In this document: positions 25,349 to 36,692 of the stretch, in pieces
How positions within the stretch are numbered: position 1 is the first letter of the stretch
Layout: every line of letters starts with the position of its first letter
DNA from: Halorubrum sp. JWXQ-INN 858
GTDB lineage: Archaea; Halobacteriota; Halobacteria; Halobacteriales; Haloferacaceae
Length of the DNA: 64,000 nucleotides
Assembly: GCF_009806985.1 (NCBI RefSeq)
Contig: NZ_WUAX01000008.1
Location: 28,419-92,418, forward strand
Direction of reading: 5' to 3'
Notes under the pieces: generated by a model
Database searches by the model: none
What the model saw: the letters and a program-made list of their open reading frames with translations, nothing else
Told to the model about the DNA's origin: nothing
Position numbers and translations under genes: made by a program

Positions 25349-25570
25349 TCAGACCTCCTCGCGGGCCTCGATCCCGGTGTAGATGAACCACGCGACGGCG
25401 TACACCCCGACGAACAGGAGGTAGCCGAAGACGAGCCCCACGAGCTGACGGTCCCCGAGGCCGTCGGGAAGCGTCGCGGAGAGGACGGCGAGCGCGACGA
25501 CGAAGACGACCAGCGAGAACAGCCCGGAGAGCGCATACACGCCCAGATCGGAGGTGAGTCGTTGACGCAC
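25349..25570 (-). CDS. Small membrane protein
   Basis: 73 aa from a GTG start with two hydrophobic segments (about 10-32 and 43-66). It follows the old-yellow-enzyme gene by 23 nt on the same strand, so it is probably the last gene of that operon. No family recognised. Confidence 0.65.
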   Translation of the reverse strand: MRQRLTSDLGVYALSGLFSLVVFVVALAVLSATLPDGLGDRQLVGLVFGYLLFVGVYAVAWFIYTGIEAREEV

Positions 25571-25593
25571 GGCACCCGATAGGCGATCTGGAC

Positions 25594-27000
25594 TTAAAAA
25601 CCCCCGTCGGAGCGATCGGTGGGATCGGCGGGATCTGCCCGATGGTCGTCGTCCGCTTCCGGGCCGTCCCGCCGATCGTACGCCCCGTGTCGGCGGAGGA
25701 CGCCGGCGCGCCGGAGGACCGCCGGGGTCCGACAGACGCCGGACTCGCCGGCCGCCTGCGCGACGGCGCAGTTGTTGCAGTTCTCACAGACGGCCGCCAC
25801 GCCGGGGTCGACGTCGTCGCCGAGCAGGCGGGCCGGGAGCTCGGGCTCCGCATAAAAGGGCCGGGCCATCCCGACGAGGTCGGCGTCCCCGGCGAGCGCG
25901 TCGTCGAGCGTCGCGCGGTCGCGGAGGCCGCCCTCACACGCCACCGGGACGTCGACGCGGTCGCGGACGCGCCGACAGAGGTCGCGGTTCCAGCCGGGCT
26001 CGAAGTCGTACGCGAACGACTCGACCCAGTTGCCGGCGGCGACGGCGGCGGCCCGCGGGAGCGACCCGAACGCCTCGCGGAACCCCGGGCGGAACCGCGC
26101 GTCGCGCCAGGCGGCCGCCGGGAACTCGCCGCGGACGACGCTCATGTCCCAGAAGACGCTCGTCCGGACCGGCACGACCGCGTCGTAGCCCGCCGCCGCG
26201 AGCCGCTCGCACACCCGGACCGCGTCGTCGTCGCCGAGGTGGGGACCGATTCCGGGGAGCGTCGGCCGCTCGGAGGGCACCTTCGTCAGGAGCGGGACGT
26301 CGCCGGCGCGATCGCGGACCGCCTCGGCGACGCGTTCAAGGAAGGCGACGCCCGCGCCCACGTCGGGGTCGATCCCGTACCGGTCGTCGCGCCGGTTGTA
26401 GAACGGCGAGAGGAACTGCTGGACGATCCCCATGTTCGCGCCGGCGACGTGGACGGCGTCGTAGCCGGCGTCGACCGCGCGGGCGGCGGCCCGACCGAAG
26501 TCGTCGGCGAGCGCATCGACCTCGGCGGTCGTCAACACGCGAGCCGAGAGGTCGAGGAAGCCGAGCCGGTCGAGGATCCGCAGGACGCGCGGGGGACGGG
26601 ACACCGCCAGCTGCTCGAGGTCGGGGTTCGCCCCCCGGTAGCCGGCGTGCCAGACCTCCATCGAGCGGAGCCCGCCGTGTTCGAGCTGGATCGCGATCCG
26701 GGAGTCGTGCGCGTGGACCGCGTCGGTGAGCCGTGCGAGGTCGGCGACGAACGCGGGGTCGTGAACGCGCGTCATCCCGGGCGCGGCACAGCCGCCCTCC
26801 CCGCGGACGATCGTCGCGCCCTGGTGGATCAGCCCGACGCCGGCGGCCGCGGCGGGCTCGAGATCGGCGATCAGCCGGTCGACGGCGTCGTCACCGTTCC
26901 CGGCGCACTCGAGCAGCGGGGCACGATACAGCCGGTTCCGGAGGCGCAGCCCGCCGAGGTCGACCGGGTCATCGAGCGCGGGCGGGCCGGCGGACGTCAT
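25594..27000 (-). CDS. Old-yellow-enzyme family NADH:flavin oxidoreductase with Fe-S motif
   Basis: 468 aa. FMN-binding TIM barrel with 'LRLRNRLYRAPLLECAG' at the start, 'RIAIQLEHGGLRSMEVWH' and 'DLVGMARPFYAEPELPARLL' near the end. A CX2CX2CX11C cluster at C405, C408, C411 and C423 fits the [4Fe-4S] site of 2,4-dienoyl-CoA-reductase-like relatives, but the C-terminal FAD/NAD domain of those enzymes is absent and replaced by a charged tail. The start codon overlaps the upstream gene's stop (ATGA). Substrate unknown. Confidence 0.85.
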   Translation of the reverse strand: MTSAGPPALDDPVDLGGLRLRNRLYRAPLLECAGNGDDAVDRLIADLEPAAAAGVGLIHQGATIVRGEGGCAAPGMTRVHDPAFVADLARLTDAVHAHDSRIAIQLEHGGLRSMEVWHAGYRGANPDLEQLAVSRPPRVLRILDRLGFLDLSARVLTTAEVDALADDFGRAAARAVDAGYDAVHVAGANMGIVQQFLSPFYNRRDDRYGIDPDVGAGVAFLERVAEAVRDRAGDVPLLTKVPSERPTLPGIGPHLGDDDAVRVCERLAAAGYDAVVPVRTSVFWDMSVVRGEFPAAAWRDARFRPGFREAFGSLPRAAAVAAGNWVESFAYDFEPGWNRDLCRRVRDRVDVPVACEGGLRDRATLDDALAGDADLVGMARPFYAEPELPARLLGDDVDPGVAAVCENCNNCAVAQAAGESGVCRTPAVLRRAGVLRRHGAYDRRDGPEADDDHRADPADPTDRSDGGF

Positions 27001-27737
27001 CGCTCCTCGAAGGCCTCCTCGTCGACCGTCGTCCGGCGGACGTGGTCGGAGCGGCTCGTCTCGAACACGGTGTCCTCGTCGATGTCCCCCTTGTCGACCA
27101 GGTCGCGGACGAGGTCGGGGTCGAACGACTCGGCCGCCCGCGGGTCGATCCCCGCCTCGAACAGTGCACGCCGGACCGTCTCCTCGCTCCGGAGCGAGCG
27201 CCGCGTCGACATCGACCGGCCGATGCTTCCGAGCTCGCCCTCGATTTCCATCTCCTCGTCGATCCGGTCGATGATCGCGGTCCGGACGTCGCTCCGGACG
27301 GTCCCCGCCTCGCTCGCGAGCACGGAGAAGGCGACGAAGAGGTCCGCCAACGCCGGCGTCTCGAGGTCCTCGAGGTCCTCGACCCCCGCGGAGCGGTCGC
27401 GGGCGACCTCGACCGCTCGGAACACCGGCTCCGGATCGATGGCGTGCGACCTCGGTTCCTCGCCGTCAGCCGTGTCGTCACCCGTCCCGTCGCCCGTGTC
27501 GTCACTCGTCCCGCCGGCCGTGTCGTCGCCGGCAGTATCGTCGCCGGCACCATCGTCGCCCCGTTCCTCCCCATCGCCGTCGCGCATCGCCGAGAGGAAG
27601 TCGCCGGGACCGTCGTACTGGAGCCGGGCCCAGTCGTGTTCGGGCCCCTCGGTTCCGTTCACGTGGGCGGCGACGAGCGACGGGACGTCGCTGAACCCGC
27701 AGTCCGGTGCGGGACATCGCGTGGGTCGTAGTGTCAT
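26997..27737 (-). CDS. Haloarchaeal protein of unknown function with N-terminal C2H2-like motif
   Basis: 246 aa. The N-terminus has CPAPDCGF...VAAHVNGTEGPEH, a zinc-finger-like C-X4-C-X10-H arrangement. Residues about 55-95 are an Asp/Gly/Thr repeat linker (GDDTAGDDTAGGTSDDTGDG). The C-terminal half is helical and acidic. Four-base overlap with the following oxidoreductase implies co-translation. Function unknown. Confidence 0.7.
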   Translation of the reverse strand: MTLRPTRCPAPDCGFSDVPSLVAAHVNGTEGPEHDWARLQYDGPGDFLSAMRDGDGEERGDDGAGDDTAGDDTAGGTSDDTGDGTGDDTADGEEPRSHAIDPEPVFRAVEVARDRSAGVEDLEDLETPALADLFVAFSVLASEAGTVRSDVRTAIIDRIDEEMEIEGELGSIGRSMSTRRSLRSEETVRRALFEAGIDPRAAESFDPDLVRDLVDKGDIDEDTVFETSRSDHVRRTTVDEEAFEER

Positions 27738-27823
27738 ACCCGTCCGTTGGGCGCCACGGGATTTGACGGTTCGCCCGCCCGGGTCGTCGGGGCGTTTAAC
27801 CGGACGTGTCCCGTCGAACGCGT

Positions 27824-29005
27824 ATGAAGCGCACCCGACGCGAGGTGCTCGGCCTGGGCGCGACGATGGGGGCGATCGCGGCGACGGCGGGCTGTCTCGC
27901 GCCGACGAACGACGACGGGCGGGTCGGCGTCGACGGGGGGAACCCCACGGCCGCCGCGGCGGAATCGACAGAGCCGGCGGAACCGGCGGACGCGCCGCGC
28001 GTCGAGTCGAACGCGGGCTATACCGAAGTGTACGAGGCCGTCTCCCCGTCCGTCGCGCGGGTACAGACGTACCGCGACGGAGCGGTCGGCGGGCTCTTCG
28101 GCGACGACGGGGACGGCGGCGACGGCGGCGGCGAGGCCGGACAGGGCTCCGGCTTCCGGTACGCCGAGGACTACCTCGTCACGAACGATCACGTCCTCGC
28201 GGACGCGGACACGGTCCGGGTGCAGGCGTCCGACGGAACGTGGCTCGACGCGTCGGTGGTCGGCCGCGACCCGTACAGCGACCTCGCGGTCGTGGAGACG
28301 GCCGGGAGCCTCCCCGGCGGGCCGCTCGCGCTCGCCGAGGCGGTCCCGGCGACGGGAACCGAGGTGCTCGTCGTGGGGTCCCCGCTCGGGTTGGAAGGGA
28401 CGGCGACACAGGGGATCGTCAGCGGGCGCAACCGGACGATCCCCGCGACCGTCACGGAGGCCGGGCGGTTCTCCATCGCCGACGCGGTCCAGACGGACGC
28501 GGCGTTGAACCCCGGCAATAGCGGCGGGCCGATCGTCACGCTCGACGGGGACGTGATCGGGGTCGCGACCGCGACGCGCGGCGAGAACGTCGGCTTCGGC
28601 GTCTCCGCCCGGCTCGTCGGCGAGGTCGTTCCCGAACTGATCGGGTCCGGCGGGTACGACCACTCGTACATGGGCGTGAGCGTGCTGCCGGTCGAGCCCC
28701 TGCTCGCGACGGCGAACGACCTCCCGGAGGCGCGCGGCGTGTACGTGGCCGACGTCGCCGACGGGGGCCCGGCCGACGGAGTCCTTCGGGGGGCCGACGG
28801 CGAGACGTCCGTCGAGGGCGCGACCGTGCCCGTCGGCGGCGACACCGTCGTCGCGCTCGACGAGACGCCCGTCGAGGCCAACGCCGACCTCTCGCGGTTC
28901 CTCGCGCTGGAGACGCGCCCGGGGGACGTCATCGAGGTGACCGTCAGACGCGACGGCGAAACGAGGACCGTCGACCTGACGCTCGGGTCGCGGCCCGACC
29001 CCTGA
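27824..29005 (+). CDS. HtrA/DegP-like serine protease, Tat-exported lipoprotein
   Basis: 393 aa. The N-terminus has a twin-arginine motif 'TRREVLGLG' and a lipobox TAGC (C24), so the protein should be exported folded and lipid-anchored. The trypsin-like domain has the triad H123 ('TNDHVL'), D153 ('PYSDLAVV') and S233 ('NPGNSGGP'); a PDZ domain covers about 275-390. Residues 89-107 are an Asp/Gly-rich loop. Role: extracytoplasmic protein quality control. The ATG at 27824 is preferred to a GTG six codons upstream because it places the RR motif correctly. Confidence 0.92.
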   Translation: MKRTRREVLGLGATMGAIAATAGCLAPTNDDGRVGVDGGNPTAAAAESTEPAEPADAPRVESNAGYTEVYEAVSPSVARVQTYRDGAVGGLFGDDGDGGDGGGEAGQGSGFRYAEDYLVTNDHVLADADTVRVQASDGTWLDASVVGRDPYSDLAVVETAGSLPGGPLALAEAVPATGTEVLVVGSPLGLEGTATQGIVSGRNRTIPATVTEAGRFSIADAVQTDAALNPGNSGGPIVTLDGDVIGVATATRGENVGFGVSARLVGEVVPELIGSGGYDHSYMGVSVLPVEPLLATANDLPEARGVYVADVADGGPADGVLRGADGETSVEGATVPVGGDTVVALDETPVEANADLSRFLALETRPGDVIEVTVRRDGETRTVDLTLGSRPDP

Positions 29006-29114
29006 TCGCGAGACGGTCGCGTTCCGTGGATCACGTGGGTTCTCCTAGCTTCCCGTGGCTCCCGCGGCTCCCGCGGACTGCAACCCCTAAATCCCCCCGG
29101 CGACAGGTAGGGGT

Positions 29115-30302
29115 ATGAACGGAAACCGGTTCGGTCGCCTCTTTCAGGTGACCACCTACGGCGAGAGCCACGGCGAGGCGATGGGCGTCACCGTCTCGGG
29201 CGTGCCGGCGGGCGTCGAACTCGACGAGGACGCGATCCAAGCACAGCTCGACCGGCGGAAGCCCGGCCAGTCGATGATCACGACCTCGCGGGGCGAGCCC
29301 GACGAGGTCGTCGTCAACTCCGGCGTGCAGGACGGCTACACCACGGGCACCCCGATCGGGATGGTGATCCAGAACAAGGACGCGCGGTCGGGCAAGTACG
29401 AGCCGTACGTCACCGCGCCGCGGCCCTCCCACGGCGACTACACCTACTCCGCGAAGTTCGGCACGCGCAACTGGGGCGGCGGCGGTCGATCGTCCGCGCG
29501 GGAGACGGTGAACTGGGTCGCGGCCGGCGCGGTCGCCGAACAGGTGCTCGACGCCTCCCCGTACGACGTCGAGATCAAGGCACACGTCAACCGTATCGGC
29601 GACGTCGAGGCCGGCGCGGTGACGTTCGAGCAGATCCTCGCCCACAGCGAGGAGAACGACGTGCGGTGTGCGGACCCCGAGGCCGCCGCGGAGATGCAGG
29701 CGCTGATCGAGGAGTACCAGGAGCAGGGCGACTCGATCGGCGGCTCCATTTACTTCGAGTGTCGGGGCGTCCCGCGCGGGCTCGGCGCGCCGCGGTTCGA
29801 CGGCTTCCCGTCGCGGCTCGGGCAGGCGCTGTTCTCCGTCCCGGCGACCACGGCCGTCGAGTTCGGGCTCGGGAAGGCCGCCAGCGACGTGACCGGGAAG
29901 GAGCGAAACGAGGACTGGACGTTCGACGACGGCGAGTCGTTCACGCACGTCGAGAGCGACGCGGGCGACCCGGTCCCCGTCGGCAACGACCACGGCGGGA
30001 TCCAGGGCGGGATCACGACGGGCGAGCCGATCTACGGCGAGGCGACCTGGCACGCGCCCACCTCGATCCCGAAGGAACAGCGGACCGCCGACTGGGAGAC
30101 GGGCGAGGAGAAGGACATCCAGGTCGTCGGCCGGCACGACCCCGTCCTCCCGCCGCGGGCCGTCCCCGTCGTCGAGGCGATGCTCTACTGTACCGTCCTC
30201 GACTTCATGCTGCTGGGCGGCCGGATCAACCCGGACCGCGTCGACGACCGGCCCGGCGAGTACGACACGGAGTACCACCCGAGCAGCCCCGACAACGAAT
30301 AG
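29115..30302 (+). CDS. aroC: Chorismate synthase
   Basis: 395 aa. Signature stretches 'FQVTTYGESHGEAMGVTVSG', 'RKPGQSMITTSRGEPDEV' and 'GNDHGGIQGGITTGEPI' are intact. It converts EPSP to chorismate with reduced FMN, the last shikimate step; AroA, the preceding enzyme, is encoded 17 kb away in this window. Length is usual for the archaeal enzyme. Confidence 0.96.
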   Translation: MNGNRFGRLFQVTTYGESHGEAMGVTVSGVPAGVELDEDAIQAQLDRRKPGQSMITTSRGEPDEVVVNSGVQDGYTTGTPIGMVIQNKDARSGKYEPYVTAPRPSHGDYTYSAKFGTRNWGGGGRSSARETVNWVAAGAVAEQVLDASPYDVEIKAHVNRIGDVEAGAVTFEQILAHSEENDVRCADPEAAAEMQALIEEYQEQGDSIGGSIYFECRGVPRGLGAPRFDGFPSRLGQALFSVPATTAVEFGLGKAASDVTGKERNEDWTFDDGESFTHVESDAGDPVPVGNDHGGIQGGITTGEPIYGEATWHAPTSIPKEQRTADWETGEEKDIQVVGRHDPVLPPRAVPVVEAMLYCTVLDFMLLGGRINPDRVDDRPGEYDTEYHPSSPDNE

Positions 30303-30375
30303 CGGATCGGTCGGTGGGTGTCGGCCGTTGGGCGACGGCGGTCAGCAAGCGCCACGGACTCAAAAGGCCCGTCGA

Positions 30376-30960
30376 TCAGGAGGTGACCGGGTCGCCCGCC
30401 TCGTCGAACGCGAGGGTTCCCCAGTGGGAGACGAGCAACCAGACCCCGTCGACGAGCGAGTACACCTTGGCGGTTCGTCCCTCCCAGTGGAACCGCTCGC
30501 CGGTGTCACGGTGTCGCCACAGCGTGTCGATGTCGACGACGGCGAAACCGCCGTCGCCCTCCGCGGAGACGGACGTCCGGAGCGTTTCCCGCCGGTTGTG
30601 GACGAGGTCGTGGCTGTCGAACAGGCCCTGCCAGTTCTCCCGCCAGCGGTCCCGGTCGAAGCGGCCGTACTCCAGCTCCCACGTCACCGGGTCGTGATCG
30701 TGGGCCGTCGGCGGCCACGCCCACACCATGTCGGGATGAAACAGGTCGAGCAAGGACTCCACGTCGCGCTCGTTCCACGCTCTGGTCTCGCGGTTCACCA
30801 TTCGCTCGATGGGATCGGTGTCGCTGTCGGCGGCTGGGTCGGTGTCGCTGTCGGCGGCTGGGTCGGTGTCGCTGTCGGCAGCTGAGTCGGTGTCGGGATC
30901 GGCGGTCGGATCAGCATGCCCGTCGGTGTCGGGATCAGCGCCGGGGGACGTATCCGTCAT
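30376..30960 (-). CDS. SnoaL-like/NTF2-fold protein with acidic repeat N-terminus
   Basis: 194 aa. Residues 50-190 form a SnoaL/DUF4440-like domain ('NRETRAWNERDVESLLDLFH', 'FAVVDIDTLWRHRDTGERFH', 'VYSLVDGVWLLVSHWGTL'). Residues 1-49 consist of Asp/Thr/Ala/Ser repeats, including three copies of an 8-residue unit (DTDPAADS). Function is unknown; SnoaL-like domains are cyclases, isomerases or binding proteins. Confidence 0.75.
   Translation of the reverse strand: MTDTSPGADPDTDGHADPTADPDTDSAADSDTDPAADSDTDPAADSDTDPIERMVNRETRAWNERDVESLLDLFHPDMVWAWPPTAHDHDPVTWELEYGRFDRDRWRENWQGLFDSHDLVHNRRETLRTSVSAEGDGGFAVVDIDTLWRHRDTGERFHWEGRTAKVYSLVDGVWLLVSHWGTLAFDEAGDPVTS
30817..30888. repeat. In-frame tandem repeat, 24-bp unit, three copies
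   Basis: GGTGTCGCTGTCGGCGGCTG plus GGTC repeats at 30817-30840, 30841-30864 and 30865-30888 (last copy with two changes). It encodes eight-residue acidic repeats in the SnoaL-like protein and keeps the frame. Confidence 0.9.
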
Positions 30961-31021
30961 GCTCGACGGTCCGCGGACGAACCAGTAAACCTCGGCGGTC
31001 CGCCGCGACGCGCGCCGACGC

Positions 31022-32026
31022 TCAGATCACCACGACCTCGTCGACGACGACGAGCAGGACGAACCCCACGAGGAACGCCGCAGTCGCGGCGTCGGCGTGC
31101 CCGTGTCCGTGCGAGGAGGGGATCAGCTCGCGGAAGACGACCGCCAGCATCGCGCCGGCGGCGAACCCGGCCGCGACGGGGAACAGCCCGTCCGCGATCG
31201 AGACGAGGTAGAAACCGAACAGCGCGGCGACGACCTGTGGGACCACGCCGGACAGGGTCGTGTACAGCAGCACTCGGCCGTTCCCCATCCCGGTCTCGCC
31301 CATCGGGACGGCGAACGCGAAGCCGTCGGGGACGTTCTGGAGACCGATCACGATCGCGATCAGCACCGCGACCTCCTCGAGGCCGGACGCGAACGCGACG
31401 CCCATCGCGAGCCCCTCCGGCGCGTTGTGGAGGGTGATCGCCCCGCCGATGAGCAGGGCCTTCCGGAGCCGGGCGTCGAGGGTGTCGGCGTCCGCGTCGG
31501 TGTCGGAGTCGGCGTCCACGCCGGCGTCCGTGTCGGTGTCAGAGTCGGCGTCCGTGTCGGTGTCGGAGTCAGCGTCCGCGACGGTGACAGTGTCGGTGTC
31601 GGAGTCAGCGTCCGTATCGGTGTCGGAGTCGGCGTCCGTGTCGGTGTCGTCCCCGTCCGTCCCCCGTATCCGTGCGGCCGTTCCCTCCATCGGGGGCATC
31701 CGGGCGACGTCCGTGCTCGTCGCCCCGCCTTCGGCGCGCCACTCGCGGTAGAACGCGTGGAGATGCGGGATCGCGCGGTTGCCGACCAGCAACGTGAAGC
31801 CGCCCGCGAACACCCCGACCATCACGATAGAGAGGCCCCCGTCGTCCATACCGGGCAGGATCAGCCCGAAGACGCTGGCGGCGACCATGAGCCCGGCGGC
31901 GAGCCCGAGCGCGGCGTCGTACGTCCGATGGGTCACCCGAGCCCGAACGAAGACGGGCAGCGCGCCGAGGCCGGTCGCGAGCCCCGCCGCCCCGGTGACC
32001 GCGAGGACGGTCACGATGTCTGTCAT
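31022..32026 (-). CDS. ZIP family metal transporter
   Basis: 334 aa, about eight membrane helices. TM4 has the ZIP metal motif '[12 protein letters not shown]' (H200 to G205 core) and TM5 '[11 protein letters not shown]'. The cytoplasmic loop between TM3 and TM4, usually histidine-rich, is here an Asp/Thr/Ser repeat (residues 124-182). A 'HGHGH' cluster lies before the last helix. Likely zinc or another divalent cation uptake. Confidence 0.9.
   Translation of the reverse strand: MTDIVTVLAVTGAAGLATGLGALPVFVRARVTHRTYDAALGLAAGLMVAASVFGLILPGMDDGGLSIVMVGVFAGGFTLLVGNRAIPHLHAFYREWRAEGGATSTDVARMPPMEGTAARIRGTDGDDTDTDADSDTDTDADSDTDTVTVADADSDTDTDADSDTDTDAGVDADSDTDADADTLDARLRKALLIGGAITLHNAPEGLAMGVAFASGLEEVAVLIAIVIGLQNVPDGFAFAVPMGETGMGNGRVLLYTTLSGVVPQVVAALFGFYLVSIADGLFPVAAGFAAGAMLAVVFRELIPSSHGHGHADAATAAFLVGFVLLVVVDEVVVI
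31481..31657. repeat. In-frame short repeats coding an Asp/Thr/Ser-rich loop
   Basis: Irregular repeats of GTGTCGGAGTCGGCGTCC-type hexamers across about 175 nt of the ZIP gene. All length changes are multiples of three bases, so the frame is kept. The same SDTD-type repeat occurs in the neighbouring SnoaL-like gene. Confidence 0.85.
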
Positions 32027-32048
32027 GCGAGCCGGTTCCGTCGGAACG

Positions 32049-32058
32049 AATATAAATC
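32049..32058 (-). promoter_or_regulatory. TATA box of the ZIP transporter gene
   Basis: GATTTATATT on the minus strand lies 23-32 nt before the ATG at 32026. Confidence 0.65.
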
Positions 32059-32124
32059 GGTGACCATCCACGCGGAGGTCGGTGGACGACGGGCGGGAAG
32101 CCGCGTCGATAGGCGACCTTGTAA

Positions 32125-34110
<1,986 letters not shown>

Positions 34111-34135
34111 TGACCGCGACGACACACACACACCG

Positions 34136-36595
34136 ATGAGTTCCGACGTACCCAACCCCGACGACGTGCGGGCCGCACAGGTGACGAACGCCCGCATCGA
34201 GGACGAGATGGAGCAGTCGTACATCGACTACGCGATGTCCGTCATCGCGGGGCGGGCGTTACCGGACGTCCGCGACGGGCTCAAACCCGTCCACCGTCGC
34301 ATCCTCTACGCGATGCACGAGGCGGGGGTCACCTCGCGCTCGGCCCACCGCAAGTCGTCCTCGATCGTCGGGGAGACGATGGGTGATTACCACCCGCACG
34401 GCGACAGCGCGATCTACGACACGCTCGCGCGGATGGCCCAGGACTTCTCGATGCGCTACCCGCTCGTCGACGGCCAGGGCAACTTCGGCTCCGTCGACGG
34501 CGACCCGCCGGCAGCGATGCGGTACACGGAGGCGCGGATGGCTCCCATCGCGGAGGAGCTGCTCGCGGACATCGAGCGCGACACGGTCGACTTCCAGTCG
34601 AACTACGACGACCGACTCACTGAGCCGGCGGTGCTCCCGTCGGCGTTCCCGAACCTGCTCGTCAACGGGTCGTCGGGGATCGCGGTCGGGATGTCGACGA
34701 ACGTCCCGCCGCACAACCTCCGCGAGGTTATCGACGCGACCGTCGAGCTGATCGAGACCCCCGACTCCACGGTCGAGGACCTGATGGAACACGTCAAGGG
34801 GCCCGACTTCCCGACCGGCGCGAACATCGTCGGCCGCAACGCGGTCCACAAGGCGTACAAGACCGGACGGGGACGCGTCCGCGTCCGCGCGGTGTTCGAC
34901 GTCGACGAGGAGGAGGGCCGGATCGTCATCACCGAGCTCCCCTTCCAGCAGAACAAGGCCCGGCTGGTCGAGCGCATCGCCGACGACGTCAACGAGGGGT
35001 CCATCGAGGGGATCCGCGACCTCCGCGACGAGTCCGACCGCGACGGGATCCGCATCGTCGTCGAGCTGAAACGCGACGCGATGGCGGAGGTCGTGAAGAA
35101 CCAGCTGTTGGAGAGCCACCTCGAGCGCACGTTCGGCGTCATCAACCTCGCGTTGGTCGACGGCGCGCCGCAGGTGCTCGACTTGAAGCAGACGCTCGAA
35201 CACTACGTCGAACACCGGCGCGACGTCGTCCGCCGCCGGTCCGAACACGAGCTCGACGAGCGGGCCGACCGCGCGCACATCCTCGAGGGACGGTTGAAGG
35301 CGCTCGATCGGGTCGACGACGTCGTCGAGACGATCCAGGACTCCGCGGACCGCGACGCCGCGCGAGCGGCGCTACAGTCCGGGTTCGAGTTCAGCGAGGC
35401 ACAGGCCGAGCACATCGTTCGGATGCAGCTCGGGTCGCTGACCTCGATGGAGACCGAGGAGATCGAAGCCGAGTACGAAACCGTCACCGCTCGGATCGAG
35501 CGGCTCGAGACGATCCTCGGCGACCCCGACGAGCTCGACGCCGTGATCGTCGACGAGCTGCGCGACATCGCCGAGGAGTACGGTGACGAGCGCCGCACGA
35601 GCTTCATCGAGGACGCGGGGACGGTGACCCACGAGGACCTGATCCCGGAGGAGGAGTGCGTCGTCGTCATGAGCGAGGACGACTACATCAAGCGGATGCC
35701 CCTGTCCACCTTCCGCGCGCAGAACCGCGGCGGGAAGGGGATCATCGGTGCCGACCTCAAGAAAGGCGACCGCGTCTCCTCGGTGTTCCAGGCGAACTCC
35801 CACGACTACCTGCTCGTCTTCACGAACCACGGGCAGATCTACCAGCTGAAGACGTACGAGGTGCCGGAGATGTCCCGAACCGCCCGCGGGAAGTCGGCGG
35901 TGAACCTCCTCGACATGGCCGACAACGAGGAGATCGAGGCGGTCGTCAACACGGACGACCTCGCGGACGACGAGTTCCTCACGATGGTCACCCGCGACGG
36001 GTACATCAAACGGACCGCCGCCGGCGAGTTCGAGAACATCCGCACGACGGGGATCCGCGCGATCCGCTTGGAGGACGGCGACGAGCTGGTCGACGTCGAG
36101 GTGACGGACGGCGGGACCGACATCGTCATCGGGAGCCGGAACGGGATGGCGATCCGCTTCGACGAGGCCGAGGTGCGGGCGATGGGGCGGACCGCCCGCG
36201 GCGTGATCGGGATCGACCTCCGCGAGGGCGACGCCGTCGCCGGCGTCGCCGCGATCGACGCCGACCGGCACGACTGGGTGTTGACCGTGACCGAGAACGG
36301 CTACGGGAAGCGCTCGGACCTCGAGGAGTACCGCAAGCAGTCCCGCAACGGGATGGGGCTCATCGACATCAAGACGGGCGAGCGGAACGGCCCGGTCGTC
36401 GCGATCGAGGCGGTCACCTACGGCGACCACCTGCTCGCGATGAGCGGCGACGGACAGATCATGCGGACCCGCGTCGAGGAGGTGTCGACGGTGAGCCGCA
36501 ACACGATGGGCGTCATCGTGATGGACTTAGGCGTAGGGGACGCGGTGTCCTGTGTCGACATCGTCCACGAGGCGGCGTACGCGGCCGACGAGTAG
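34136..36595 (+). CDS. gyrA: DNA gyrase subunit A
   Basis: 819 aa. The active-site tyrosine is Y130 in '[12 protein letters not shown]'; the quinolone-region pattern '[18 protein letters not shown]' is at 73-90. The GyrA box that makes the enzyme a true gyrase is present as QNRGGKG near residue 530, followed by repeated beta-pinwheel blades. Cotranscribed with gyrB. Confidence 0.97.
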   Translation: MSSDVPNPDDVRAAQVTNARIEDEMEQSYIDYAMSVIAGRALPDVRDGLKPVHRRILYAMHEAGVTSRSAHRKSSSIVGETMGDYHPHGDSAIYDTLARMAQDFSMRYPLVDGQGNFGSVDGDPPAAMRYTEARMAPIAEELLADIERDTVDFQSNYDDRLTEPAVLPSAFPNLLVNGSSGIAVGMSTNVPPHNLREVIDATVELIETPDSTVEDLMEHVKGPDFPTGANIVGRNAVHKAYKTGRGRVRVRAVFDVDEEEGRIVITELPFQQNKARLVERIADDVNEGSIEGIRDLRDESDRDGIRIVVELKRDAMAEVVKNQLLESHLERTFGVINLALVDGAPQVLDLKQTLEHYVEHRRDVVRRRSEHELDERADRAHILEGRLKALDRVDDVVETIQDSADRDAARAALQSGFEFSEAQAEHIVRMQLGSLTSMETEEIEAEYETVTARIERLETILGDPDELDAVIVDELRDIAEEYGDERRTSFIEDAGTVTHEDLIPEEECVVVMSEDDYIKRMPLSTFRAQNRGGKGIIGADLKKGDRVSSVFQANSHDYLLVFTNHGQIYQLKTYEVPEMSRTARGKSAVNLLDMADNEEIEAVVNTDDLADDEFLTMVTRDGYIKRTAAGEFENIRTTGIRAIRLEDGDELVDVEVTDGGTDIVIGSRNGMAIRFDEAEVRAMGRTARGVIGIDLREGDAVAGVAAIDADRHDWVLTVTENGYGKRSDLEEYRKQSRNGMGLIDIKTGERNGPVVAIEAVTYGDHLLAMSGDGQIMRTRVEEVSTVSRNTMGVIVMDLGVGDAVSCVDIVHEAAYAADE

Positions 36596-36692
36596 CCGAA
36601 CGGACGCGGCCGCGGACGTCGTCTCCGGGCGGACGGTCGCACGGTCGGTCAGGAAAGTTACTTATCATCCCCCGCGAAAACCAGCGGACGAG

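Noticed and set aside
25642..28521. A plus-strand open frame of about 950 codons across the old-yellow-enzyme operon
   Set aside because: Antisense shadow of the minus-strand genes; composition is Arg/Gly-rich and lacks domains, and it runs into the start of the HtrA gene in the wrong frame.
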